NCBI RefSeq assembly: GCF_954871325.1
Contig: NC_088777.1
Location: 5,396,509 to 5,460,508, forward strand
Length of the DNA stretch: 64,000 nt
Source of the DNA: Gordionus sp. m RMFG-2023
Lineage: Eukaryota; Nematomorpha; Gordioida; Chordodea; Parachordodidae
Direction of reading: 5' to 3'
The position numbers were made by a program, and so were the translations under genes. The stretch's first letter is position 1. Every line of letters starts with the position of its first letter. Below the pieces are notes generated by a model. That model made no database searches and had not been told where the DNA came from. It saw nothing but the letters and a program-made list of their open reading frames with translations. Positions 21,101 through 30,415 of this stretch are shown here, one piece after another.

Positions 21101-24100
21101 CGAGGCTCGGATAATAATACTTTGGCTAAAATCTTGATTCACCCCATAAACATTGCAAGATTAATTAACTTTTGGAGAATAGAACAAAATATACTTAATC
21201 GTTCGTGAAAGTTAATGGGTGATATTTTTATGGCATTTACTCAAAAGATAGATGATAAATAAAAATCAAATATAAACATAAGATCGGGTTTTTAGTAGTT
21301 TCAGGAAATATCGGATCGGATTGGATCGGTGAAAAATTTGTGATTCGGCACAACCCTATTAAAATCATAAGCAAAATAAAATATATTATTAACAAAATTA
21401 CGCTTAATTTTTTTTTTTGCTCGGCCCGTCCCAAATAAATTTTTTTATGTGTGATATCTAATTTAAAAGCAAGCTATTATTTTTTTTTGAACATTTACAT
21501 TTAAATAAAATTATTTTTTAAAAAAAACTAATATATAATATATAAAAGAAATTGGAATATAATAAGTTCTCAACTCAAACTATCATCCACAGATCAATTA
21601 TTATTGAGTCGAATCCATTCAACCATTCCAGGGACCTTAACACTCTTTGAATCGGCTCCACCAGAGTACGATACTGACATGTACCGTTCACTTCAGCAAG
21701 ATGTCTTCAAAGTGGTAAAATATGTGGAAATTTTGCAAGTATAATTTTAAAAGCCTATTTAATTATTTGAAATCTAACTCCATAAAATGAGCGAGATTAT
21801 GATGGTGATGGTGAAGCATCTTTAAGATATTTTAATAATCTGCATTTTGGCTTTAGAAAAGGGGGGGGGTGCGCTTCCCTTTTCCCCATATGTCATAGAA
21901 AGAGTTTATAATTGGGAATATAATGTACGTTCGGTGCGGGTCGGAAAAATGTTTATTTCGTTCTATGGGGCAGATTGGGCCAAAAAAATTTGTCTCAGTC
22001 TCTCCGAATAAGTTCATTTTCTCATCTGCTTTTTTAAAAAAAAGAAGAATAAGTCTTATTGTGGGATCTATGTGTAGGTCAGCCCGAAGTTCGCCCAACT
22101 AGACGTGTCCGCCCAAAAGATTTTTGGGCTGAACAACGCGTGCAAAATATTTATCTTAAGTTTTCAAAAAAAAGTCACGGGTCGTATCGGATAGCTCGTA
22201 AAAAAATTATTATAGACCGGTTCGGTCGGGTCAAACCGGCCCGCGCTGACCATTATTATGCGTTATAAAATAACTGGCTAAAAATTTTAATAAACCATGA
22301 ATATCACTGTAAATAAGCAATCCATATTTTGTCTCATCCTTCCAAATCAATACCTAACATCGTTGGACTTATCGGAAGCTATCATGCAAGGATGTATACC
22401 CGTTATAATGAACATAGGCGACATAATACTACCTTACCATGATGTTTTGGATTACTCTAAGTATGGTATGCAATGCACAGCATAAATTTTCAAATTATTT
22501 TTTCTTCAATAGAAATTTATTTTTTAATTCTCTGTCCTTTCTAAAATATTTTTTTTAAAAAATACTTTTGTATTCGATACTTTTTTAAGAATCGATAGTT
22601 TATCATTGTCAAGTTCACTTTACTTATTATATATATTGACTTACATAAATGATAAATTTAGGTGTTATATAAATACCAAATAATTAAATCTTTCTCGGTG
22701 CCGCCCTGCCCCAATCCTCGGACCTGTGGATCGGGCCAAATTTTCTGTTCGGACTGAATTGATAACGATTTTATAGCGGATAAATTAGGCGAATTTGTGT
22801 CTTTTTTCTACATAAAAAATAATTACTGGCCGGGTCGGACAATTTGTACAAAATATATTTTCCGCGCAAGGCCAGGTAAAAAATTATTACGGGTTAGGCA
22901 ACGACATATAATAATACCTAGACTGATGATGCATTCAAAAAATGTGCAACAATGGAAAACAGCTGAGGAATGACATTATGACGCCATTTTGGTTACCTAT
23001 AGATAATATATAAAAAAATTTTTAAATTTTAACCTAAGCAAAGTAAAATAATATCATCCCTCACAATTATTTTAAAGCTATTCTCACAAGGAAATATGAA
23101 TTTAGCAAACCAAATTTAAATAATTTAAAGTATTCCGGATCCTATATAGGTTACCAAAATGACGGGTCACATAGTCTCCAGCTGATTCGCATTCAACGAT
23201 TTTTAATATGCATTATTATGAATGAATCGTCAGTCTATGTATTATTATATGTCATGTGGTAGGCCCCAAATTCCGATAGAAAATTTTCAGGGGCTAAATG
23301 ACTATCACCCTACATATTCAAGTTTGCAATTTAAGTTACTTATAAAATCTATTTGTATAAAGCTAGAAAGTTTTAAATTCATTCGTTTAAAGTTGTTCTC
23401 TAAGTTACAGTGCCCCTAGTAACGAAGTTCAAGTTCACTTTAGCCATAAATTTACGTCGATTTCTCTGGGGCTAGTCGCAACCGTCCAAAATTTCAATTT
23501 TATCCAGATTTCTGACTATTACCTTTAAGATCATTTTTATCTTAATCTTATATTGATTGCTGCTGGAAAGCCAGGTCTAATCCTCACCTAGTTTTTAAAA
23601 CTATTCCATCTAATAAAAGCCAGGGTACTCGTTTTTTTTTAAAAATAAATATCTACCAATATATCAGAGACCTGCCAAAGATACCATTTGCACAGCCCGA
23701 TCCGAATTTTTTAAAATTTTTTTCGGTCCGGCCCGGGTTTTATATTTTTAAACCCGCCATGGCCCGGATTTTTTTTTAAAGAATATTACATTTATTTTTA
23801 ATTTTTATAACTAATAATGGCGATTTAAAATATTCGTTTTTAAAATATATGACCCGATCTGGCGCTGATATTTAAAAATTCGTAATGAACATTCCACTAT
23901 ATGGAAGTATAATATTTAATGTATATAAAAGATTCACCGTAATGTCTCACCAACCACCTAGCGTCGAATTTTTCCTAAATTTGATGGATTCCTACAAGCA
24001 CAAACCAATATTTTACGATAAATTGGTGAGAAGAGGTCGCCTTACTTGGGCAAAATATTTTAGCCGCCCTACGGCCATCGCTAGAACCTGCGCTCATATC

Positions 24101-27100
24101 CTGAAACAGCGGCTGTTCCCTTACGGCGGGAGGAAATACAAGGATTGGAATAGCGATAAATACTGGGAGGATAAAAGTTTTTTCGAAGAACCTACAGCTG
24201 TTTCTACTCCTTATACAAATAGTGATGCTAAAGGAACCTTACACGAGTTCTGTGGAGATGATATTAGGTATACTAAAGATGGAACGTATCACAATAGTTT
24301 TAAAAAGGTTTTATTTTGTATTATATATTTTTAAACGTTATTGAAACCTTCCATAGATAATTGACCACCTCTTTGATGTGGCAAAAACACTTCTTGGTTG
24401 GTTTCATGTCAGTGTATAAATTTGGTTTTATTAACTCAAATGTTATCGTCACTAGGAATTCCTATCAAAATGAAAAATTTATACTATATGCATTTTATTA
24501 TTTGAATATTCTCACCCTTTTAGACGTTTGACTACGATATAAATCCAATCATTAAATTCGCTCCGGAATACAATAATCACCTTCAAAATAAATCATTCCG
24601 CGGTGGCGGGGACAAATTTTCCGCCGTGATAATCGTATATGATAGACATTTTTTAACGTCCTTGAACAGGATCATCGAAACCTTAAAAGAAGTTCCCAGT
24701 TTATCTCATATTTACTTAGTATTGAATATTGCTGGATATAACGGGAACGGACCATCGGATGATATATTTATGTGGCTTAATCGCACTCTTTCTTCCGCTA
24801 AACTGATTAAAGTAGTTCAAATATAGCTTGCATATATATACACACATAGGCGTAACAATGATTTATCCAAGGAGGGAGTTCTCCAAACCCTTATTTTCCC
24901 GGCCTCCTCCCGGGTCATGTTCGTTCCATATTTTTACCAAATTCTGTTTCATATTTCCTATTCTGATATCCTGAGGAATAAGAATACGTCATAATAATTA
25001 TATGGGATAAAAAAAATTTAAAAAAATATACGCCATCTATTGATAATATATTTATTTAGGATTATGTTCTCACCTTCTCGTTCCATCGATAATGGAAATA
25101 AACTTATAAGACAGATTTCATTTCAGAAGCTTTTATTCTAAAATAGGCGTTTAAAATTACTTTTATTCACAACTAGATTTTGAACCCCCTCCAAAGATCC
25201 CGCAATAACCGTTTCAACTCATTTTTCTCAAATCTTAATCTCAGTGACCCGACCCAAGCTATATTATCGTTGAATCAAGCAACTTCTAACTTATTGTTGA
25301 CAAATCGGGAGATAGAGATCGCGTTTCAAGTTTGGAAACAATTTCCAGACAGGGTTTTATTTTATATTAGTTTACTATTATTTTTCCTTATTTTTTTTTA
25401 ACTAAAATTTACTAAGAAAATTTTGTAATTTACTAATAAACAAATTTGTAATTTACTTTTATAACAAAAAAAAAGGGAGAATAACTTTTACATTTGATAT
25501 TATTTTGTTGATCAAATTTTTAGTTTTATTTTACCATGATTATTTGTTTATTTGTTAATTTTTTATAACTTGAACTTTATATCTCCCATAACTAACAGCC
25601 TTAGAAGTTTTTTTTAAACATTCTAGACTAGATAGTTACCTTTAAAATTGTTAGCCTTATAAGTGAGCATCTTGGTACGAGTCCAATTCCAGACGCTCTC
25701 CTACCAGTTTTAGCGTATTTGTGGGGAGGGGGAGGGTTATTTAGTCTTCGTTTAAGCGTTCTTTGTAATGTACCATCCCAGTTTTAGCGTATTTGAGGTA
25801 TTTAGTCTTCGTTTAAGCGTTCTTTATAACGTTCCATCCCAGTTTTAGCGCATTTAGGGAGGCTTATTCAGTCCTCGCTTGAGCGTTCTTTTTTAAATTT
25901 CAACCCCAGTTCTTATTCAGAAACGGTTTAAGCGATTTTATAATGTTCTTCTTCTTGGAAATTTAAAGGCGAGACGAACTTTTAATATTCACAGGTGATC
26001 CAAAAGAAGGCTTCTACCTTCGACAGAGAATATCAATTTAAATCTGTCGTTCTAACTGCATATCCATAAGCCTCGATCTTAAATTATTTTTTTTTATTTC
26101 CCTTCTTTTAATTATATATTTTTATATAGATTTATGATCATTTATAGTCAGAATAACTTATATTTTCAAAATTAATATAAATATAATATAAATTTTAAAA
26201 TGAAGATTTTTAATTGATTATTTATATATTTTAAAATAAATTTTAAATATTTATTCAAAAAACATGTCTAGTTTGTAAATTTCTTACTATCCTGTTTTAA
26301 TTTTTAAAAGAATGTTATCGATTATATTATTTTTTAAGATTATAAATCCAAGGTCTACTTACCCAATCCAAACGTACAATAAAAGTTACGAAGGACTTTT
26401 AGATATATCGAACGACGCCATTTTTATTCATAAAGTTAAATTTGTTTTTATTTTTGAATTTGTAAATATATTTTGTCAGCTAAAAAAAAAATGGGGGAAA
26501 AACAAACTAACTAAATTTTGATGTTTTCTATTTAAACTTCTTTTTTAAAATTTAAATATAAAAAAAAATGAGAAAATCCGACTTTGAAATTTTGATAATA
26601 AATAAAATATATAATAAATTTTTTAATAAAGAAAGAAAGAAAGAAAATAAAGAAAAGGAAGAAAGAAAGGCTAAAATAAAACAAAAATCGCTACGTGCCA
26701 ATTAGAGATTTGCAAAATTAGGCCCAGCCCGAACTTGGGCGGCTTCCTATTTTTTAAAAATAAATTCGGAACGGGGCCGATTCGGGCTAAATTAGGACTA
26801 ATAAAAAAAATGGCTGGGGTCTAACAATTTTTAAAAAAAAATTATTTCGGGCCAGGTTTGAAAAATCAGGTCAGATCCAGATCACCTGCCAATTACTTAA
26901 TTTTGCACGTGATCTTAATATCTATCCATTTTTTTTTTCAAAGCTAACTCAAAAACTTCCTAATTTTTTTTAAAATGTTAAGTAGTAAACGTAGTACCTC
27001 AGCAATCACATATAATTCTAGACTAATGATTTATTCATTTAAATATGTTATCAATGCAAATCAGCTGGTTTCACGGCATTTTGGTTTGTCTGTGTAAATT

Positions 27101-28853
27101 TATTTATATTTTTATCAGTCAAGATAACCATATGTCTATGGTTAGCATTAACAGTACTCCAATAATTAAGAGTCCATGTATTCAAAAACTATTAACATAA
27201 ATTTATCCGTCACATCATTTTATGGGGATCGCTAAATTATTTTGTTTACTTTTGGCAGGTTAAAGTCACATGATGAAATGTTTATTTTGTTTAAAAATAA
27301 CCTAAAGCATTTCTTTCATTTGTACACCTATCGAATGGATCCCGAGATCAAACGTTACATAGATAAGGTTGGAAATTGTGAAGATATCGCCATGAACTTA
27401 TTGGCGCTTCGCGTGACGGGTAACACTCTCCTGAATGTAAGAGTACAATATTTTGATAATCACATGTTTTTTTTAAGTTTCGGATGTTTTTAAAAAAAAA
27501 ATTATATTGTATACAATGACATATATAATACCATAACTGACGATTCATTCATTAAAATGCGTTTTTAAGGGTCGTTAAAAGCAAATCAGCTGGACCCGCC
27601 ATTTTGGTAACCCTCATGATAATTATTCGCATGTTAAAAACTACTATTAAATTGGTAACTTGCTTCTTTAATTATCTCGAATCAGACAATTCTTTAATAA
27701 AGTTTGCATCAGATATAGGAATAAATTAGGCTCTCGTTTAAAATTTTAATAATGATTACTGTAAACAAGATGTCGTCCCCAGCTGATTTGCATTGATGTA
27801 CACTTTTAATGAATGAATCGTCAGTCTAGGTTTATTATATGTCATTGATTGTATAATATAATATAACTAAGTATATAAAGCAGACGATAAATTTTTACAT
27901 TCGAAATATCCAAATTCATAGAAACGATATTTCTTGTAACGCGCAATTTTTAGGTTTTCTATTTGACACCCACTTGAACTCTCTACATCCTTCACCTTGA
28001 ATTCATAGTGGCGCGATTGCGATCGCGATTTAACAGCTGATTGTTTTTTTAAATCTGTTTATGAGATCAATTTTTATATTGATTTTATCTTTAATTCAAA
28101 TTTTAATAATAATCTAAGAAATAATGATTTTAATAAAGATCAATTGATCTCATAAACAGATTTTAAAAACTGTCAGCTGTTAAATCGCAATTGCGCCACT
28201 CTGAATTCAAGGTCAAACGGATCATTAGCTAGGAGTTTTTTCTTTAATATACCCAAAAATTATTTTTTTTAACCAAGTGAATTATAGGGGAGGGCCTTTG
28301 ATTTTAAAATATTTATGGTATTTTGGTTCATTTTCGGTCAAAATGGACGATATTATTATTCGTATGAATTTATAATGCAGGTAATTATCCGATTTATGTA
28401 TTTATTTAATATATCAGATAATTCCAAGTTTTTAACAATATTTAAGATATAATCCTATTAAATAAGCCAATCAGAAAAGTGGACCAATTTACTATCAAAT
28501 GACTTTCCGATCATAGTTAGACAAAATCATCGGCAAGGAAAATAAAAATTATTATTTTTTGTTTTAAGATGGAAAATTAAATCTGAATTATTCAACAAAA
28601 ATAATTCTTTTTTTAAAATATATAATTGATATTGATCTGTAACAAACAAATATTTACTTTAACATGGACATTTAGATTAATTTTTACAAAATCCATTTAA
28701 CTCTTCTAGGTGCGATTCTCTTCGAAACTAAGATGCAACAAAAGATGCAAGAATCTCATAATCGACAACAACGATCAAAGGGAATTGAGAGAGCGCTGCT
28801 TGAAAATATTTTATGGTTACTTTTTTGGAAATCTTGAAAAAAGTATATTTTAA
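14622..28853 (+). CDS. EXT2: Exostosin-2-like glycosyltransferase (heparan sulfate polymerase family)
   Basis: EXT2 pairs with EXT1 in the Golgi to elongate the heparan sulfate backbone. Exons seen: 14622-15145, 15195-15470, 21593-21714, 22318-22460, 23932-24307, 24524-24811, 25177-25353, 26339-26434, 27266-27436 and 28710-28853. All adjacent joints keep phase except between exon 2 and 21593, where one short exon is missing. The protein is type II: a hydrophobic anchor (about residues 27-57), then CNLYTCF, the GT47-like part (WNNGSNHLIFSM, STYRQNFDIAIPIYNP, FCLILPNQ...GCIPVI), then the GT64 part (FSAVIIVYDR, EVPSLSHIYLVLN, NCEDIAMN). STYRQ...IPIYNP favours EXT2 over EXT1. The canonical DDD metal-binding triplet of GT64 is NQA here. 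The last exon keeps a C-x3-C pair. About 772 residues are accounted for, against 718 in human EXT2. No frame break is seen, so I treat it as a living but divergent gene. Confidence 0.88.
15195..15470 (+). CDS. EXT2: EXT2 exon 2: GT47-like core
   Basis: The acceptor ATAG|G restores Trp across the joint, giving KWWNNGSNHLIFSM. It ends with EYNKYR at AG|GTATAA, phase 2. Confidence 0.85.
15540..15680. repeat. Decayed G-type repeat in EXT2 intron 2
   Basis: It starts TAGTGATCAGCAAATGG and has repeated CAGCCC, GGCCC and CCTGGCCC blocks between T runs. The ends are uncertain. Confidence 0.45.
16138..16690 (-). pseudogene. LINE fragment: zinc knuckle and restriction-like endonuclease end
   Basis: The - strand frame (16138-16680) contains CAGC...HSLHC...RHN, a CCHC-type knuckle, then DGKCPDG and SLVWD. 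These look like the PD..D core of the restriction-like endonuclease found at the C-terminus of R2/R4-type non-LTR retrotransposons. The clade is inferred. It is 5' truncated at about 16690, where it meets the inverted + strand copy. Confidence 0.7.
16345..16649. repeat. LINE inverted repeat, arm 1
   Basis: About 300 bp, nearly identical in reverse complement to 17204-17503. The encoded stretch from LQLQLTQN to ILEPS is the same in both apart from an Ile/Val difference. Confidence 0.85.
16691..17503 (+). pseudogene. LINE fragment: end of reverse transcriptase to endonuclease start
   Basis: The + strand reads ATLPTKMGGLGIRSPSDLAL (typical of the segment after the LINE reverse transcriptase), then the same CCHC knuckle. 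It loses frame near ILEPS, and similarity ends after GSLKFPGSEVN. Relative to the - strand copy it extends further upstream but stops earlier downstream. Confidence 0.7.
17204..17503. repeat. LINE inverted repeat, arm 2
   Basis: Partner of 16345-16649. The spacer between the arms is about 555 bp. Confidence 0.85.
17746..18055. repeat. Second G-type repeat, adjacent
   Basis: It has GGCCTGGC, GCCCAGCCTGGGCC and CCCTGGGC blocks around an AT core containing TATTTAAAATATTC, shared with 23662-23880. It ends GGGTCTCTGA, the complement of TCAGAGACCC. Confidence 0.55.
18168..18469. repeat. Chimeric MITE: A-type left end joined to a whole D element
   Basis: Perfect 8-bp flanks AGTCACAT (18160-18167 and 18470-18477) enclose a unit whose left end is the A terminus TAGTGATGTTAAACTGC and whose right end is the D terminus GTGCGCACTATA. 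The A part stops at GAGGCTTA (18313). D runs 18314-18467 with its own inverted ends TAGTGCGTACAAATTG and CAATTTGTGCGCACTA. Confidence 0.8.
18483..18530. repeat. Solo A/B-like terminus
   Basis: TAGTGTTGTTAAACGAACCC begins here, but no matching right end was found nearby. It may be the start of a longer degraded hAT element running towards the MULE. Confidence 0.4.
19287..19920 (+). pseudogene. MULE transposase N-terminal and catalytic block
   Basis: IRWRCPK, then SFKCRAIL and THTHP, form a C-C-H-H FLYWCH-type finger. This is followed by LLLFDNGPYAEERIIMFA and WFMDGNFAMSP, the conserved MULE segment ending in the D-G-(N/T)-F catalytic Asp motif. A one-base shift lies between CPK and SFKC, and stops occur after the DGNF block. 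Confidence 0.75.
19544..20237. repeat. MULE palindrome, arm 1 (694 bp)
   Basis: Reverse complement of 20383-21075 with scattered substitutions but almost equal length. It is therefore older than the hAT inverted copy. Confidence 0.88.
20383..21075. repeat. MULE palindrome, arm 2 (693 bp)
   Basis: The + strand carries PPETWNVNQ and then ERTNNQCEGCNHRFSNLVG, the C-terminal MULE segment (W.V....RTNN..EG.H..F). The spacer 20238-20382 (145 bp) is unique. Confidence 0.88.
21076..21592. other. EXT2 intron sequence
   Basis: AT-rich with a few GC-motif words (GCTCGGCCCGTCCC near 21420) that suggest a decayed G repeat. The missing EXT2 exon is not recognisable here. Confidence 0.4.
21593..21714 (+). 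CDS. EXT2: EXT2 exon: end of the GT47-like linker
   Basis: The acceptor CCACAG|AT and donor GTG|GTAAAA bound an open frame (QLLLSRIHSTIPGTL ... EYDTDMYRSLQQDVFKV). It aligns loosely with the region VLVLDKC...YPQVLQ just before FCVVLRG in human EXT2. It starts in phase 1 and so needs an unlocated upstream exon. Confidence 0.65.
21850..22260. repeat. Eroded GC-motif (G-like) repeat
   Basis: Scattered words such as GTGCGGGTCGG, GGCAGATTGGGCC, CAGCCCGAAG, CGGTTCGGTCGGG and CCGGCCCGCG lie in AT-rich sequence between two EXT2 exons. The boundaries are unclear. Confidence 0.4.
22318..22460 (+). CDS. EXT2: EXT2 exon: FCLIL...GCIPVI nucleotide-sugar-binding half
   Basis: The acceptor AATAAG|CAA and donor AA|GTATGG bound the sequence SIFCLILPN...GCIPVIMNIGD...LPYHDVLDYSK. 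It aligns with human EXT2 FCVVLRG...[23 protein letters not shown]. Confidence 0.9.
22690..22892. repeat. Eroded G-like repeat
   Basis: Blocks GCCGCCCTGCCCC, GGATCGGGCC and CTGGCCGGGTCGG flank an AT-rich core. It lies directly left of the E-type MITE. Confidence 0.4.
22899..23257. repeat. MITE family E, copy 2
   Basis: The left end CAACGACATATAATAATACC and the right end TATTATATGTCATG are E termini. Both arms carry CAGCTG and a CCATTTTGGTTACC or GGTTACCAAAATG word in inverse orientation. The flanks GGTTAGG and GGTAGG suggest a decayed duplication. Confidence 0.75.
23662..23880. repeat. G-type repeat before an EXT2 exon
   Basis: It starts TCAGAGACCTGCCAAAG and has GGTCCGGCCCGGG and CATGGCCCGG blocks and the core CGATTTAAAATATTCG. 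It ends within about 50 bp of the exon at 23932. Confidence 0.6.
23932..24307 (+). CDS. EXT2: EXT2 exon: inter-domain helix region
   Basis: The acceptor TATAAAAG|A completes the Lys codon split with 22460. Downstream come RTCAHILKQRLFPYG and KYKDWN, matching the family's LATLQIINDRIYPY and YEEWN. The 376 nt agree in phase with both neighbours. Confidence 0.9.
24524..24811 (+). CDS. EXT2: EXT2 exon: start of the GT64 domain
   Basis: FSAVIIVYDR and LKEVPSLSHIYLVLN align with FTAIVLTYDR and VSKVPSLSKLLVVWN. The exon is flanked by TTTTAG and AAA|GTAGTT. Confidence 0.93.
24845..24930. repeat. Solo hAT-type terminus CATAGGCGTAACAATG
   Basis: It resembles the ends CATAGGCGTAG(G/C) at 6107 and 62988 and is followed by an AGGAGGGAG/CCTCCTCCCGGG region. 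No partner end is seen before the next exon. Confidence 0.4.
25177..25353 (+). CDS. EXT2: EXT2 exon: GT64 region where the DXD motif is expected
   Basis: NNRFNSF...AILSLNQATSNLLLTNREIEIAFQVWKQFPDR aligns with NRFFPY...[30 protein letters not shown]. The acidic triplet is replaced by NQA, and two residues are inserted after it. Donor is AGG|GTTTTA. Confidence 0.9.
25705..25925. repeat. Tandem minisatellite in an EXT2 intron
   Basis: Units starting CAGTTTTAGCG(T/C)ATTT occur at 25705, 25779 and 25840, with a degenerate fourth at 25907. Each contains a TTCGTTTAAGCGTTCTTT-like segment. The period is irregular (74, 61 and 67 bp). Confidence 0.85.
26230..26310. repeat. Dispersed repeat shared with 13480-13560 (inverted)
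   Basis: It contains CATGTCTAGTTTGTAAATTT followed by CTTACTATCCTGTTTTAAT and ends about 30 bp before the next EXT2 exon. Confidence 0.55.
26339..26434 (+). CDS. EXT2: EXT2 exon: YNKSYEG...AIFIHK
   Basis: Acceptor TTTTAAG|ATT. The 32 codons align with VGYPGRLHLW...[21 protein letters not shown]. The donor AAA|GTTAAA is weak. Confidence 0.8.
26625..26670. repeat. AAAG/GAAA-rich simple repeat
   Basis: Imperfect GAAA and GGAA units occur in an EXT2 intron. Confidence 0.6.
26703..26885. repeat. G-type MITE in an EXT2 intron with target duplication
   Basis: It starts TAGAGATTTGCAAAATTAGG and ends CAGATCAC. The flanks GTGCCAAT (26695-26702) and CTGCCAAT (26886-26893) match 7 of 8. Confidence 0.75.
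27003..27130. repeat. MITE family E, half copy
   Basis: The left arm CAATCACATATAATTCTAGA and the inner CAAATCAGCTGG and GCATTTTGGTTTG words match other E copies. The right arm is not recognised. Confidence 0.55.
27266..27436 (+). CDS. EXT2: EXT2 exon: LYTYRM...NCEDIAMN
   Basis: HLYTYRM...NCEDIAMNLLALRVTG aligns with YLYTYKM...NCEDIAMNFLVANVTG, including the conserved CED acidic pair. It has a strong donor AAT|GTAAGA. An alternative acceptor at 27259 is out of phase with the upstream exon. The chosen start leaves about 14 extra residues before HLYTY. Confidence 0.9.
27514..27847. repeat. MITE family E, copy 1, complete with target duplication
   Basis: The ends CAATGACATATATAATA and TATTATATGTCATTG are flanked by ATTGTATA at 27506-27513 and 27848-27855. 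The arms share GACTGACGATTCATTCATTA. It lies 77 bp after the preceding EXT2 donor. Confidence 0.9.
28006..28201. repeat. MITE family F with perfect target duplication
   Basis: This 196-bp foldback has ends TAGTGGCGCGATTGCG and CGCAATTGCGCCACTC, flanked by TGAATTCA at 27998-28005 and 28202-28209. The arms share TTAACAGCTGA and AAATCTGTTTATGAGATCAA. Confidence 0.9.
28710..28853 (+). CDS. EXT2: EXT2 last exon
   Basis: Acceptor CTTCTAG|GTG. VRFSSKLRCNKRCKNL aligns with KFKCPECTAI, and RERCLKIFYGYFFGNLEKSI with SECINKFASVFGTMPLK. It ends at TAA 28851-28853, about 35 residues before the human C-terminus. Confidence 0.9.
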   Translation: MRFSSKLRCNKRCKNLIIDNNDQRELRERCLKIFYGYFFGNLEKSIF

Positions 28854-29914
28854 AAGAATATTTATTTCATGTTTTTTTTTACAAATATAATCCCAAAATT
28901 AGAGGGGCGGGCTATCAATCATCAATAAAAATCTAGACCCTGGTCATGGCCATAAAAAAATTTAATGCTGCATTTCATTCCTATTACTCCTTTTTTTTTG
29001 ACTTGACTGACTATCGGAATTATAAAATGAATTTAAGAGAGAAATAAATGGAGGAGGGGGGGGGGAGTACAATTTTTTTAAAAATTTGTATTTTATAAAA
29101 TGTCGGGCCGCGCCCGGAAATGGTTCAAACCTAGACCTGGGGAAACTAAAAATGCCATTAATTTTGAAAGATCCTTAGGAAAGTTTTTTTTACTTACTTC
29201 CACTAATTTCAATTCCTGGGCATAGATTTTCTCAGGGCCAAAATTAGAACCTTGATTATAAAAATTTTCTAAGGGGATGATTGAACTCAGATCTCGATAT
29301 GAAAAAATTTAAAATTATTTTGTTTTCCTAATTATTATTTTTTTTATCTTTTATGCATGAAAATTATAAAAGATTATGGCCATTTTTAGGTAAAATTTGA
29401 TCTCAAAAGATTTTTTTTGTAGATTTATTTCTAAACTCTGGATTCGTATACGCTTATAATTTTGGATATTTCGTTGAAATATCGGGGCAGGGTGGGGTGG
29501 GGTTGTTTTAAAACAGTTTAATAAAAAAATAAATAATTGAACTGGACCTATTTTTATTAAAATTTCGAATGTGGTTTGGGTATAATTTTTTTTTATAATT
29601 TTTCTCGGATCAACCAAATAATTTTTTTTTAAACTACAAATAAAATAATATAGGCAAATCGATAATCTCCAAATTCCAATTCTCTCCACTAGAAATCTAA
29701 TATGTTTCAACGAATCTCAAATATTTTTTTATAACAAATTATATTATTATTTTATTTTATATATTAAGAAAATTTACATAAACCTTTTTATAGAAATCAA
29801 ATTTATTATTTTTTTTAAAATAACATTTTGTTGTTGCTGATAATTATTAAAATGAAACTGTGATATTATTATAATATAATACATAATAATTTATAATTAT
29901 ATATAATCTTTATT
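28854..29914. other. Intergenic AT-rich sequence after EXT2
   Basis: It contains a G-run near 29056 and a short GGGCCGCGCCCGG block at 29105. No gene is seen. Confidence 0.4.
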
Positions 29915-30415
29915 TTATTCTGAATTATGTGATCCAATCGGTAACCGCATATTACGTATTCTCCGTTTAATGGCGATTTCTAGGATGCCCAGGCTCTTGC
30001 ATTTTTGAACGTCCTGAGCATCAATATATGTAAGATTCATTTTTTCCATATCCTCCGCTATCACCTTTATCCATGTCATCTTGGGCTTACCTCTAGGTCT
30101 TGATCCTTCTACTTCCATCAAGGTGCACCTCTTTACCCAGTCATCTTTTGTCTTACGCTCCACGTGCACAAACCATCTTAGTCTATTTCTTTACATTACC
30201 ACTCCAATCACTTCTATACCCATTCTTGCTCGCAATTCCTTGCTAGTTTTTCTCTCTCTCATAGACACCCCACACATCCATCTAACCATCCTCATCTCTA
30301 TTCATTCCAATTTGGCTTCCTGAGCCGCTTTCATTGCCCATGTTTCGCCGCCATAAACTAATCACTCTTCACATAGCTTATGTAAACTTTCACCTTTAAG
30401 ACTTCAGAGAGGCGT
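29915..30415 (-). pseudogene. LINE C-terminal tail, 5' truncated
   Basis: The - strand reads YGGETWAMKAAQEAKLE, MRMVRWMCGVS, RNRLRWFVHVER, then DDWVKRCTLMEVEG and RPRGKPKMTW. This is the standard tail after the reverse transcriptase of jockey/CR1/L2-like non-LTR elements. The region upstream of 30169 has stops in frame. The clade is not certain. Confidence 0.85.

Noticed and set aside
25705-25925. CRISPR-like alternation of repeats and spacers
   Set aside because: The unit length and spacing are irregular, the repeat is not palindromic, and the setting is an intron of an animal gene.
29351-29710. 119-residue open frame on the - strand
   Set aside because: Composition follows local AT bias, and no domain or splice context is visible.
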